Of a DNA stretch of 64,000 bases, positions 54,050 to 62,905 are shown piece by piece (position 1 is the stretch's first letter; every line of letters begins with the position of its first letter). The position numbers and the translations under genes are program-made. The notes under the pieces are model-generated. The model had not been told where the DNA came from. It ran no database searches and saw only the letters and a program-made list of their open reading frames with translations. The stretch is from Streptomyces sp. V4I2 (GTDB lineage: Bacteria > Actinomycetota > Actinomycetes > Streptomycetales > Streptomycetaceae), in assembly GCF_030817655.1 (NCBI RefSeq), contig NZ_JAUSZM010000003.1, positions 9,114,001-9,178,000 of the forward strand, written 5' to 3'.

Positions 54050-55164
54050 GCGATCCTCGTCCCTTGTGCCACGGCGGGCAGCTGCCGGCGGGCGCGGTGC
54101 CACGCGGCCTGATCGGCGATGGTCTGATCCAGCGGACGGAAGGCGATGTCCAACTCCCGTATCGCCCGGGCGGACGAGACCCTGCGGCGGTCGCCCTCCA
54201 GCAGGACCCGCATACCGGTGCGGGTGGCGACGGGCTCCTTTCCGCGCGCCTTCGCCTGCCACTCCATGAGGGAGGCGAGCGGCATGGCCGCGGGGGCGGG
54301 AAGCCTGCGGGGCACCGTCCCGGTGCCGGTCGCCCGGACGACGGCGGAGCAGATCTCGTGCAGCGGGTACCAGGAGCCGCCCGCGATGTAGCGGTGCCCG
54401 GCGTCGCCCCGCTCCGCGGCGGCGACGCAGACGGCGGCCACGTCACGGGCGTCCACCACGTGGTTGCCCGCCGCGGGCAGCGCCTTGACGGCGCCGTGCG
54501 CGACGGCCAGGAAGAGCCGTCCCGCAGAGGTGGGGCCCGCGTCACCGGGCCCCCACATCCAGCCCGGCAGGACGAGGGGCACCCTGAGTCCGTACCGCGC
54601 GCCGTACCGCTCGCGCAGGGCGTCCTCGACGCCGCGGATCGCCCGCTCGGCCCGGATCTTGCTGGCGCGGTAGTGGTTGTCCTGCGTGGGCGCCCCGTTG
54701 GGGGTGCCCTCGTCGCCCGGTGACCGGACGTCGCCGCCACCGAGCACGGCGATGGAGCTGGTGTGTACCACCGTCGGCACCGAGGCGTCCGACGCCGCTT
54801 TCAGCAGCTCCTCCACCGCGGCCACGTTGGTGCGGTAGAGCAACTCCAGGTCGTGGCCCGGCTGGTAGTACTCACGGAAGTACGCGGCCGTGTGGATCAC
54901 GGCGTCCATGCCGCGCAGGGCGTCGGCGTACGTCCGGACGTCGGTGACGTCACCGGTGACCAGCCGCAGCGCGAAGTGGTCCGGCAGCAGCTCGCGAGCG
55001 CGGTCGGCGTTGCGTACCACCGCCGTCACCTCGGTGCCGCCGGCCAGGAGCTGTTCCACGACGGCGTTGCCGAGCAGGCCGGTGGCTCCGGTGACGAGCA
55101 CTCTGCGCAGTCCGGTGGAGTCCCCCGCTCCCCTGGGGTCACCGGGAGGCGACGTGTCGCTCAT
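54046..55164 (-). CDS. NAD-dependent epimerase/dehydratase (extended SDR)
   Basis: A 372-residue extended short-chain dehydrogenase. The nucleotide motif is RVLVTGATGLLGNAVVEQLL, followed by AVIHTAAY, VVHTSSIAVLG and catalytic Tyr/Lys in NHYRASKIRAE. Members reduce ketones or epimerise sugars; next to an AfsA-type synthase, ketone or butenolide reduction of a signalling molecule is plausible. The start at 55,164 overlaps the MMPL stop by 26 bases. Confidence 0.87.
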   Translation of the reverse strand: MSDTSPPGDPRGAGDSTGLRRVLVTGATGLLGNAVVEQLLAGGTEVTAVVRNADRARELLPDHFALRLVTGDVTDVRTYADALRGMDAVIHTAAYFREYYQPGHDLELLYRTNVAAVEELLKAASDASVPTVVHTSSIAVLGGGDVRSPGDEGTPNGAPTQDNHYRASKIRAERAIRGVEDALRERYGARYGLRVPLVLPGWMWGPGDAGPTSAGRLFLAVAHGAVKALPAAGNHVVDARDVAAVCVAAAERGDAGHRYIAGGSWYPLHEICSAVVRATGTGTVPRRLPAPAAMPLASLMEWQAKARGKEPVATRTGMRVLLEGDRRRVSSARAIRELDIAFRPLDQTIADQAAWHRARRQLPAVAQGTRIA

Positions 55165-57454
55165 TCTTCGTCCTTTCACGGGATTCGGGGTCAGCGGGGT
55201 CGGGGACGGCGGACGGGTGGGCAAGGTCCGCGGCCGGCTCCTCGCGCAGGCCGAAGCGGCGGTGCACCTTCAGCAGTGGTTCAGGCGCCCACCAGGCGCG
55301 GGGTCCGAGCAGCCGCATCACGGCGGGGACCAGCAGGGTCCGCACCACCAGGGCGTCGACCAGCACGGCGAGGGCGATGCCGAAGCCGAGCATTTTCGTG
55401 TTGGTGATCCGCGACAGGCCGATGGACACGAACACCACGCTCAGGACCACGGCGGCCGCGGTGATCAGTCCGCCGGTGGTCCGCATCGCGTGCGCCACGG
55501 CCGCGCGGTGGTCGCCGCCGCGGTCGAACTCCTCCTTCATCCGGGCGATCAGGAAGACGCCGTAGTCCATCGACAGGCCGAAGGCGACGCAGAACATCAG
55601 CACCGGAAGCGTCGTCTCCACGTCGCCGGTCGCGGTGAAGCCGAGCAGCCCGGACAGATGGCCGTCCTGGAACACCCACACCACCGCTCCGAACATGGCC
55701 GTCAGGCTCAGGGCGTTCAGCCCGACGACCACCAGCGGCAGCACCGCGCTGCCGGTCAGCAGGAAGACGACGAGCAGCGTGGCGATCAGCACGAAGCCGA
55801 GGGCGGGCAGCAGGCCGCGGCCGATGGCGGCCTTGCTGTCCACCAGGGCGGCGGCCGGCCCGCCCACGGACGCTCCCGCGGACTCGGAGGCCGCGCGCAG
55901 CTCCTCCACCAGCCGCTGGTGCGGGGCGGAGGTGGCGGACGTGTCGTCGTCGGCGACCACGGTCAGCAGGTCGTGACCGGCCTGCCGGCGCGACGCGTCC
56001 GCGGGCGAGGGCACCTCCGACCGGCCTCCGTCACGGTAGGTGCCCGCCGACGACTCGACGCGCGTGACGCCGTCGAGGCCGGACAGCTCGGCCGCCAGCC
56101 GTCCCACGACGGCCCGGGCCTCGGCGCGGGAGGCGGTGCCGGTGGTCAGCAGGACGGGGACTGCCCCCTCGGGCGAGTCGTCGAAGTCGTCCCGCAGGAC
56201 CTCCAGGACGGCCCGTGCCTCACTCGTCTCGGGCAGCTGGCGGTCGTCGGCTGTGCCGAAGCGGGCGCCCAGGAAGGGCAGTCCGAGCAGGAGCAGCAGA
56301 CCGGTCACCACCACGGTGACCTGCGGCGCACGCCGCATCACCGCCTTCGTCAGCCGTCCCGCCGACGCGGCGGGACGCTCGGCCGTACGGCGCCGGCGCA
56401 CCCTCAGTGCGTCCACCCGGTGGCCCAGCAGCACCAGGACGGCGGGCAGCACGGTGAGCGCGGTGAGCGCGGCCACCAGCACCACGCTGATGCCCGCGTA
56501 GGCCAGGGAGCGCAGGAAGTACAGCGGGAAGAGCAGCATCGAGGCGAGCGCCACCGCCACCGTCAGCGCGGAGAACAGCACGGTACGGCCGGCCGTGCGC
56601 AGGGTGCGTACCACGGACGTCCCGGGATCGGCACCCGTGCCCAGCTCCTCGCGGAACCTGCGCACGATCAGCAACGCGTAGTCGATCGCCAGCCCGAGCC
56701 CGAGCGCCGTGGTGAGGTTCTGGGCGAACACCGACACCTCGGTGAACCCCGTCACGATGCGCAGCAGGGCGCCCGTGCCGAGAACCGTGGCCAGACCCAC
56801 CAGGACGGGCAGCAGCGCGGCGACCAGGCCGCCGAACACCCATACCAGGACGATCAGGGTCAGCGGCAGGGCGATCAGCTCCGAGCGGGTGAGATCCTCC
56901 GCCACGGTGCTCTCGATCTCGTTCTGCACGGCGAGCGCGCCCGAGACCCGTACGGTCAGATCGCCCTGACGGCCCCGGTAGTCCGGTGCCAGCCGCTCCA
57001 GTTCGGCCCTGGCCCGGTCGTCACCGCCGTCGATCCGCGCGGCGATCAGCGCCTGCCCGCCGTCACGGGAGCGCAGCTCCTCCAGTCCGGTCTGCCAGTA
57101 GGACAGGACCCCGGTCACCGAGGTCTCGAAGGCCAGCCGCTCGGCGAGCCGCACACCCTGTGCGGCCGGCTTCCGGTCGTCGACCTGCGCCCCGGAGGGC
57201 ACGGACACCAGCAGTACGACGTTCGGCTGCATCTCCGGGTAGTGCTCCTCCAGCACACGCTGGACCCGGGTGGACTCCGAACCGGGGTCCGTGGTGCCGC
57301 CGTTGCTGAGCCGCCCGGTCAGGTCCGCGCCGAGGACGACGGCGTCGAGGATCAGGACGACGGCCGCCAGCAGGAACAGCCATGGCCGGTGCGCGATCCG
57401 GGCACCGAGCGAACGCAGCCCGAAGGACGCGCGCCCGGGCGGCTCCTGCCTCAT
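55139..57454 (-). CDS. MMPL-family transporter (first in the operon)
   Basis: A 771-residue MMPL transporter paralogous to that at 50,677. Key blocks: TTALGLGLAIDYALLIVRRF, VLMFCVAFGLSMDYGVFLIA, FLLTGSAVLPLVVVGLNALS. Signal-like first helix PWLFLLAAVVLILDAVVLGA. The start ATG overlaps the stop of the FAD monooxygenase (ATGA), so synthesis is tied to the biosynthetic genes; it is likely to export their product. The frame remains open upstream but without homology. Confidence 0.9.
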   Translation of the reverse strand: MRQEPPGRASFGLRSLGARIAHRPWLFLLAAVVLILDAVVLGADLTGRLSNGGTTDPGSESTRVQRVLEEHYPEMQPNVVLLVSVPSGAQVDDRKPAAQGVRLAERLAFETSVTGVLSYWQTGLEELRSRDGGQALIAARIDGGDDRARAELERLAPDYRGRQGDLTVRVSGALAVQNEIESTVAEDLTRSELIALPLTLIVLVWVFGGLVAALLPVLVGLATVLGTGALLRIVTGFTEVSVFAQNLTTALGLGLAIDYALLIVRRFREELGTGADPGTSVVRTLRTAGRTVLFSALTVAVALASMLLFPLYFLRSLAYAGISVVLVAALTALTVLPAVLVLLGHRVDALRVRRRRTAERPAASAGRLTKAVMRRAPQVTVVVTGLLLLLGLPFLGARFGTADDRQLPETSEARAVLEVLRDDFDDSPEGAVPVLLTTGTASRAEARAVVGRLAAELSGLDGVTRVESSAGTYRDGGRSEVPSPADASRRQAGHDLLTVVADDDTSATSAPHQRLVEELRAASESAGASVGGPAAALVDSKAAIGRGLLPALGFVLIATLLVVFLLTGSAVLPLVVVGLNALSLTAMFGAVVWVFQDGHLSGLLGFTATGDVETTLPVLMFCVAFGLSMDYGVFLIARMKEEFDRGGDHRAAVAHAMRTTGGLITAAAVVLSVVFVSIGLSRITNTKMLGFGIALAVLVDALVVRTLLVPAVMRLLGPRAWWAPEPLLKVHRRFGLREEPAADLAHPSAVPDPADPESRERTKNERHVASR

Positions 57455-59136
57455 GCCGCACGCCCCGCGGGAGCGGTGAGCACCGACACGCCCGACGCCA
57501 GCGCCGTCAGGTCGTGGTGGGAGGACCAGGCGCCGACCGCGCCGTCGGGCCGGACGTAGATCACCACGGGGCCCTGCGCGGCCAGGGAGACGAGCGACTG
57601 ACCCGTCTCGACGACCCGGGCGACCGGCACCGAGTCGTCCCAGACGCCAGCGGGCCGCAGACCGGTCACCAACACCACGTCCGCCTGGTCGGCCACCGGC
57701 GAGCGGCCCACCATGTCGGCCGTCTCCTGAGCGGTGCGCTCGGCATCCGCGGAACCGGCTCCGGCCGCGACGACCAGCAGCGTGTGCCGGCCGGCCGCCA
57801 GCAGTTCGTGCAGCGACCACGTGGACGTGCCGGAGAGCGGATGCCAGCCGGCGTCGGGCAGCCGCCCACCAGGCCGCAGCGTGGACTTCTTGTCGACGCG
57901 GGCGCCGGCCTCCCCGGCTGCGCCGCCCGCCGAGAGCCGGCCCGGCACCGCGGGGCTCGACTCCAGGCCCGGGTCCAGCTGCGCGAGTTCGGGCACCATC
58001 TTGCGGTCGAGAGCACCCGATGCCGACGCCAGCCTCAGCGCTGTGTCGCGCAGTACCCGCTTCGGTCCGGCGCGCAGCATCCACAGCTGCGTCTGCCGGT
58101 CCGAGTTGCGCAGCGCCCGCAGCGCCGCGGGGCGCCGCTCCACCTCGTAGCTGTCGAGCAGCGCCGGGTCCGCGCCGTGCTGTACGGCCGCCAGCTTCCA
58201 CCCCAGGTTGAAGGCGTCCTGCACGCCGGTGTTGAGGCCCTGCCCGCCGGCCGGGCTGTGACAGTGCGCGGCGTCACCCGCCAGGAAGAGCGGGCCGGAC
58301 CTGAAAGCGCTCGCCACCTTGGTGTGCACCCGGAACGTGCTCCGCCAGCTGGTGCGCCGGATCTTCCAGCCGTCGGGACCACGGGCCGTCAGCAGCGCCT
58401 GGAGGTCGTCGTCGGACAGCGGCGACACCTCACCGGTGGCGTCCCGGTCGAAGAAGATCCGGTGCCCGCCGCCGGGCAGCGGCACGACCACCAGGACACC
58501 CTCGGGAGTCAGGTGGTACTGCGCCTCGTCCTTGGGCAGGTCCCCGCTGATCTCTCCGTCGCCCAGCAGGAAGTCACGGGCGTACGTGCTGCCCTCGAAG
58601 GCGATTCCCGCCGCCTCGCGCACCTTGCTGTGCGAGCCGTCCGCCCCCACCAGCCAGCGCGGTGACATCGAGGAGAACGGGGTGGAACCAGGCGCCGAGA
58701 GGGTCGCCGAGACGGAAGCCGTGGCGCCGCCGGTGAGCTCGACGCCGACGAGGGTGGTGTTCCACTCGACGTCGCCGCCGAGCTTGCGCAGCCGCGAGTA
58801 CAGCGAGGCCTCGGTGATGGACTGCGGTACGCACAGCGGGCGGGGGAAGGCCGTGCCGGCCAGCGAACCGAACCGCACCTGGCCGGCGCGCTTGCCGTTG
58901 GACCAGTAGGACGCCCCGGCGAGCGGCAGCGCGCGTTTGGTCAGGCAGTCGGCCACGTCGATGCGGCGCAGCACCTCCAGCGCGCCGCTCCACAGGATCA
59001 GGGCCTTCGGCTCGCTGGCCGGTCCGCCCCTGCGGTCGATCACCCGGCACTCCACGCCGTGCTGGAGGAGGGTGCACGCCAGCGTCAGCCCGGTCGGGCC
59101 TGCTCCCGCGATCAGCACGGGTTCCTGGTTACTCAT
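57451..59136 (-). CDS. FAD-dependent aromatic/polyketide-type monooxygenase
   Basis: A 561-residue class A flavoprotein hydroxylase. The FAD motif is PVLIAGAGPTGLTLACTLLQ, the DG-like motif WLVGADGSHSKVREAAG, and the GD motif GDAAHCHSPAGGQGLNTGVQ. The C-terminal thioredoxin-like domain found in phenol hydroxylase and polyketide hydroxylases follows. It hydroxylates or inserts oxygen into an organic substrate with NAD(P)H and oxygen. In this operon it probably modifies the AfsA-derived product. AGGAAAC precedes the ATG, which overlaps the HAD stop. Confidence 0.9.
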   Translation of the reverse strand: MSNQEPVLIAGAGPTGLTLACTLLQHGVECRVIDRRGGPASEPKALILWSGALEVLRRIDVADCLTKRALPLAGASYWSNGKRAGQVRFGSLAGTAFPRPLCVPQSITEASLYSRLRKLGGDVEWNTTLVGVELTGGATASVSATLSAPGSTPFSSMSPRWLVGADGSHSKVREAAGIAFEGSTYARDFLLGDGEISGDLPKDEAQYHLTPEGVLVVVPLPGGGHRIFFDRDATGEVSPLSDDDLQALLTARGPDGWKIRRTSWRSTFRVHTKVASAFRSGPLFLAGDAAHCHSPAGGQGLNTGVQDAFNLGWKLAAVQHGADPALLDSYEVERRPAALRALRNSDRQTQLWMLRAGPKRVLRDTALRLASASGALDRKMVPELAQLDPGLESSPAVPGRLSAGGAAGEAGARVDKKSTLRPGGRLPDAGWHPLSGTSTWSLHELLAAGRHTLLVVAAGAGSADAERTAQETADMVGRSPVADQADVVLVTGLRPAGVWDDSVPVARVVETGQSLVSLAAQGPVVIYVRPDGAVGAWSSHHDLTALASGVSVLTAPAGRAA

Positions 59137-59807
59137 ACCGGTTTCCTGACTGGATGGGTCCCGCGAGAGCGCAGCATGGCGAAGATGTGGTCGATCGCTT
59201 CGTCGGTGGTGGTGAAGGGCACGGCGAACATGCCGAGGTCCGAGGCGGTGGAGCAGTTCTCCTCGAGGTCGTCGAGAAAGAGGCACTCGTGCGACGCCGC
59301 GGGCAGCCGCTCCAGCAGTCGGCGGTAGATCTCGGGGTCGGGTTTGCGCACGCCCTCGGCCGACGAGTCGACGACGAGGTCGAAGAGTTCGTCCACGGGG
59401 AGCTGGGCCCGCCAGCGCGGTCCCCATTCGGCGACGTTGTTGGTGAGCAGAGCGGTGCGGTAGCCGTTCTGGCGCAGGGAGCGCACGAAGGAGACCATCG
59501 GCTCGTTGACGGTCCGGGCGCTGAACCACAGCTCCGCGAAGTCCCGTCCGTCGAGCAGGCCTTGGCCCCTGCCGTCCGGCAGTTCCACGAGAACGCGCTC
59601 GACCATCTCCGACTCCGTGCACCGGCCCGTCTCCAGGTCGGCCATCGGGCTGCGGCCGTGGCGGGCGGTGGCCTTCGCGAAGGCGTCCCGCAGGTCCGCC
59701 ACCGGAACCCCGACGGCCGACGCGAAGGCCGCGAACGTCTCCTCCAGGGGATTGGTGAGGACACCGCCGTAATCGACCACGACGGTGGTGATGGGCGTGG
59801 TGGTCAC
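59133..59807 (-). CDS. HAD-superfamily phosphatase-like hydrolase
   Basis: A 224-residue HAD hydrolase. The nucleophile motif is VVDYGGVL, with Asp then Gly two positions on (as in epoxide-hydrolase-N and some phosphatase HADs), motif II TALLTNNVA and motifs III/IV KPDPEIY with LFLDDLEENC. AfsA-type enzymes make a phosphorylated butenolide, which needs a phosphatase, so this gene is well placed to be that enzyme. The methylenomycin furan pathway includes a phosphatase, MmfP. GTG start by overlap with the AfsA stop. Confidence 0.85.
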   Translation of the reverse strand: MTTTPITTVVVDYGGVLTNPLEETFAAFASAVGVPVADLRDAFAKATARHGRSPMADLETGRCTESEMVERVLVELPDGRGQGLLDGRDFAELWFSARTVNEPMVSFVRSLRQNGYRTALLTNNVAEWGPRWRAQLPVDELFDLVVDSSAEGVRKPDPEIYRRLLERLPAASHECLFLDDLEENCSTASDLGMFAVPFTTTDEAIDHIFAMLRSRGTHPVRKPV

Positions 59808-60787
59808 TGCGCCACCTCCAGACGGAACGAGGCCGCGATGCTGTCCTGCTGCACGATGTCGACCGTGACCGGAACGACGAGGGTGCCGAGCGACTCGTCC
59901 AGCCGGAACTGCTCGACCCGGGCGCGGGCCTCGGCACGCAGGTCGAGCTCGGCGAACTCCTGGAAACGGACGTCCAGCGCCGTCACTCGCAGCCCGTGCG
60001 CGGAGATGGAGTGCAGCGACGACACCGACGCCGCCGCCAGCTGCCGGGCCGCTTCCATCAGGAGGTTGCCGGGGATGTGGTCGAGCTGGTGGTCGAACAG
60101 GTGAGGGTGGGACGTGTCGGACAGCACGGTGGCGGTCAGCGTGCTCGGCCCCGTCACGACCGGCTGGGTGATCACCACGTTGTACGCGTGCCGGCGTCCC
60201 ACCGCGGCGGGATCGGCGGCCACGTGCACGGGCAGCATGCCGAGCACCCCGGCGAGGGAGGCGCGACGGCGGACCCGCAGCGCGTCGTAGACCTTGCGGT
60301 TGAAGAAGGCCAGCCCGCCGCTGAAACGCAGCGCGTCCTTGCCCTCCACGGTCAGGACGCCGGAGAAGTCGATCGCCTGGACACGGCCGTTCCGCTTGCG
60401 CTGCGGGATCACCGCGAACGAGCAGACGACTCGGGCCGGCCGGTTGCCCGTCCGGACGGCGGACAGGTCGAGCATCTGTATCTGCAGGTCACGGAAGATG
60501 AAGGCCTCGTCGAGGCCGACCTTCTCGTAGATGTGGGCGAGAAACAGCCCACCCTGGCGAAGGACCTCCACCAGCAGGAGGAAGTCGTGGTTCTCGGACT
60601 GCTCACCCATGATGTGCGCGCGTGGCAGCTGTGCCGCCACCTCGTATGTCTCCGGCTGGTCCGGCACCGGTCGCGCGTCGGTGAGGAAGACCTCGGCAAT
60701 GGCCGCACGGTGGACCGTGGCGCGGGGCACCGTGCTGTCGTATCTGAGGGCGGAACGGAGCTGGTCCTGCGGTGCTGGGCCCGTCAT
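59804..60787 (-). CDS. AfsA/ScbA-family autoregulator synthase
   Basis: A 327-residue protein with two A-factor biosynthesis hotdog domains. The conserved block HIMGEQSENHDFLLLVEVLR with Q-GGLFLAH lies at about residues 55-85, and FDHQLDHIPGNLLMEAARQ at about 230. Family members condense a beta-ketoacyl group with dihydroxyacetone phosphate, the first step to gamma-butyrolactones and methylenomycin furans. AGGAGGATCG gives a strong start at ATG 60,787. First gene of an operon continuing to about 49,308; the SARP gene is divergent. No receptor repressor gene of the ArpA type is in the window. Confidence 0.92.
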   Translation of the reverse strand: MTGPAPQDQLRSALRYDSTVPRATVHRAAIAEVFLTDARPVPDQPETYEVAAQLPRAHIMGEQSENHDFLLLVEVLRQGGLFLAHIYEKVGLDEAFIFRDLQIQMLDLSAVRTGNRPARVVCSFAVIPQRKRNGRVQAIDFSGVLTVEGKDALRFSGGLAFFNRKVYDALRVRRRASLAGVLGMLPVHVAADPAAVGRRHAYNVVITQPVVTGPSTLTATVLSDTSHPHLFDHQLDHIPGNLLMEAARQLAAASVSSLHSISAHGLRVTALDVRFQEFAELDLRAEARARVEQFRLDESLGTLVVPVTVDIVQQDSIAASFRLEVAQ

Positions 60788-60848
60788 CGATCCTCCTGGC
60801 AGGTGAGTGAGAACGGGATCACCTTGCAGGAGGGGGTTGGAACAAGCC

Positions 60849-60896
60849 CTGGACGAAAGGCTGGACGAAGGACTGGACGAAACGCTGACGGCCCTG
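60849..60896. repeat. 12-bp direct repeats CTGGACGAA in the AfsA/SARP divergent region
   Basis: CTGGACGAA occurs at 60,849, 60,861 and 60,873, exactly 12 bases apart, with a decayed fourth copy (CTGACGGCC) at 60,885. It lies 62-109 bases before the AfsA start and 206-253 before the SARP start, in the 314-base divergent gap. SARP proteins bind direct heptamer repeats about one helical turn apart, so this may be an auto- or cross-regulatory site. The palindrome AAGCGCTT lies at 61,041-61,048. No ArpA-type ARE sequence is evident. Confidence 0.55.
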
Positions 60897-61101
60897 GTCG
60901 GCATGACCGGCGCGTGGACGAGGGCCCCGGCGAGCCCCGTATGTACGTGCCGCGGTGAGGACTGGGTCAGAGTGTTCCCTGTTCCGGGCCCGTCACGGGC
61001 AGACTTTGAGCCATCTTCCGGCCGCTTACCGGCTGGCAGAAAGCGCTTGCAGTGCCTACCGTTCTGCTGTCACATGGCTTTGATTGACCGGGGGGTTGCA
61101 C

Positions 61102-61992
61102 ATGTCTGGCGTGCTGTTGCGTGAGGTCGGCTACGAACCAAGAGACGAGTCACCTTGGCATTTCCGCCTCTTCGGCACGCTGCAGGTGACACACGCCGAC
61201 AGCCCACTGGAGCTGGGCCCGCCCAAGCAACGCGCCCTGCTGGCCATGCTGTTACTGAGGCGCGGTATGGAAACCGGGATCGATCAGCTGATCGAGGCGC
61301 TCTGGGGTGAGGACTACCCGGCCTACGCCAAGAACCTGATCCAGAAGTCCGTCTCCAGCCTCCGTGGCCTGTTCGCGGCGGAAGCCTCTCCTGAGGAGGG
61401 CATAGCCCTGGAGTGGTCGGGGGGCGGCTACCGCCTGGACACCGCGAACGCGTACGTCGATCTCTACGCGTACGAAGGGCTGGCGTCGGCCGGGATCAGC
61501 GCCGCCCGCGAGGGCGAGATCCTCAAGGCGGCGGAACTGCTGGAGCGAGCCCGCGTCATGTCCACCGGACCGCTCGCCGAGGGCCTGGAGGGCCCGATGC
61601 TCCAGCGCGAACGGCTGTACCGCCAGGAGCGCTTCCTCTCCGACATGGAGGTACGCGCGGAGCTCGAACTGGAGCTGGGCAGACACCGCAACGCCGTCCC
61701 GTACCTGCACTACGCGGTGGACAAGTACCCGCTGCGCGAACGCTTCGTCTGGCTGCTGATGCTGGCCCTCTACCGCTCGGACCGAGGCAACGAGGCCCTG
61801 AAGCTGTACTCCGACCACCGCGCCCGCAGCATCGCGGAGATGGGCGCCGAACCGGGCCCGAGCCTGCGCGCACTCCATGCCCAGCTCCTCCTGCAGGACT
61901 CGGAGCTGATGGTCCTGCCGGCCCTCCAGCAGACGACCCTGCCCCGCCTCGGCACGATCCTGCCCACCCTGCGCACCGACCAGCTCACCTGA
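61102..61992 (+). CDS. SARP-family transcriptional activator with a TTA codon
   Basis: A 296-residue AfsR/RedD/ActII-ORF4-type (SARP) regulator. Residues 20-105 form the OmpR-like winged helix (FRLFGTLQVTHADSPLELGP, and later SVSSLRGLFAAEASPEEG). The bacterial transcriptional activation domain fills the rest (HYAVDKYPLRERFVWLLMLA). Leu51 is encoded by TTA (61,252-61,254), so it should be translated only when bldA tRNA is available, as for other Streptomyces antibiotic activators. CCGGGGGG precedes ATG 61,102. Probably controls the divergent AfsA operon or an antibiotic cluster outside the window. Confidence 0.92.
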   Translation: MSGVLLREVGYEPRDESPWHFRLFGTLQVTHADSPLELGPPKQRALLAMLLLRRGMETGIDQLIEALWGEDYPAYAKNLIQKSVSSLRGLFAAEASPEEGIALEWSGGGYRLDTANAYVDLYAYEGLASAGISAAREGEILKAAELLERARVMSTGPLAEGLEGPMLQRERLYRQERFLSDMEVRAELELELGRHRNAVPYLHYAVDKYPLRERFVWLLMLALYRSDRGNEALKLYSDHRARSIAEMGAEPGPSLRALHAQLLLQDSELMVLPALQQTTLPRLGTILPTLRTDQLT

Positions 61993-62100
61993 CACACCAC
62001 GGTCCCGGCGCCGGGCAGCGGTCACGGCAGGGCGGCGGGTCACAGCAGGGCGGCGGGTGCGGACCGCGGGGGCGCGGGACGGGGCGACGCGGGTGAACAC

Positions 62101-62256
62101 CGCCGTGTGCAGTGCAAGCAGGAGGGCGGCAACTGCGTCGAGGTGGCCGTCGGGCTCCCGGCGCCGTCCGAGTGTCTCCGTGTTCGACAGTCGATCAACA
62201 GCCAGCGCTTCGAAGGGCTGCACGCCTACGACGGGCCGCCCGGGTCGTGTCAGTAG
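62101..62256 (+). pseudogene. Relic of a DUF397 protein
   Basis: A frame reads CKQEGGNCVEVAVGLPAP and then diverges before a TAG at 62,254. GGNCVEVA is the hallmark of DUF397, small actinobacterial proteins paired with XRE regulators. The normal start (W-KSSYS) is lost and no start codon fits. The larger gap 61,993-62,905 otherwise holds no intact gene. Confidence 0.5.
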
Positions 62257-62600
62257 CGCCGGGGCGGGAACGATGACGACCGCGCAGCTCACGCCCGACT
62301 GCTATGCCCCGGTCGGTGTCTCGCGGCTGGTTGAGAGGGACCCGTCGTCCACCGCTCCAACGGACTCGCCATCGACGGTCGGCAACCGGGCGACGGCCAA
62401 CGGATCGAAGGTGCCACCCAGAGGTGGGCTCGAGGATGGTCGGCACACTTCCTGAGCTCGGGCGAAGGGCGAACAGGGCCCTTTCCAGGCCCGAGCGTCG
62501 TGGCGCTTCATGCGACCACAGAATATTCGGCAGCAAAGTGGCCAGTTCCATTGACGTGCTCTTGGCCGAAACCTATCTTCCTGTCGAAGTTACGCACAGC

Positions 62601-62616
62601 GTTCGACATATCGAAC
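62601..62616. promoter_or_regulatory. Inverted repeat GTTCGA-CATA-TCGAAC upstream of GH43
   Basis: Perfect 6-base arms with a 4-base spacer, about 290 bases before the GH43 start, within an AT-richer promoter-like stretch (62,520-62,630). Suits an operator for plant-polysaccharide control, but no regulator is known. Confidence 0.45.
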
Positions 62617-62642
62617 CCGATGGCCGTCAAAGGGGACAGCCC

Positions 62643-62780
62643 GTGTACCGCACCTGTTACTGGTCCACTGTCGTGGCTCCTCTGCCGGCCCTGCTTGCTC
62701 CACTCGTCACCCAGCCCGCCGCTGCGCTGTCCCCGGTCGCTGCCACGCTCAGGCGATCACTCTGGCCCCTCGCCTGTTGA
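62643..62780 (+). other. Signal-peptide-like short frame, possible relic
   Basis: GTG at 62,643, preceded by AAAGGGG, begins a 45-residue frame whose middle (STVVAPLPALLAPLVTQPAA) looks like a secretion signal, but it ends in Cys then a stop without any mature domain. It may be the start of a lost secreted gene or chance. Confidence 0.25.
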
Positions 62781-62905
62781 CCGGCCCCACGCGACGTTTC
62801 GCGTCACGCGACAGCAGCTGCTGTCCCGCAGCACAGCGACCGCGAGCTGCCCCTTCGAACCCACCTCCCCCGATCATGGAACCCGTAGTACGACAGGAGA
62901 CGCAC

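Noticed and set aside
60807..61124. Plus-strand frame of 105 codons crossing the AfsA/SARP gap
   Set aside because: Its protein merely translates the 12-bp repeats (Leu-Asp-Glu tract), it overlaps the SARP start, and it has no family resemblance.
59804..61992. Start of a full antibiotic gene cluster next to AfsA and SARP
   Set aside because: No PKS, NRPS or terpene synthase gene exists in the window; only the signalling-type genes can be supported.
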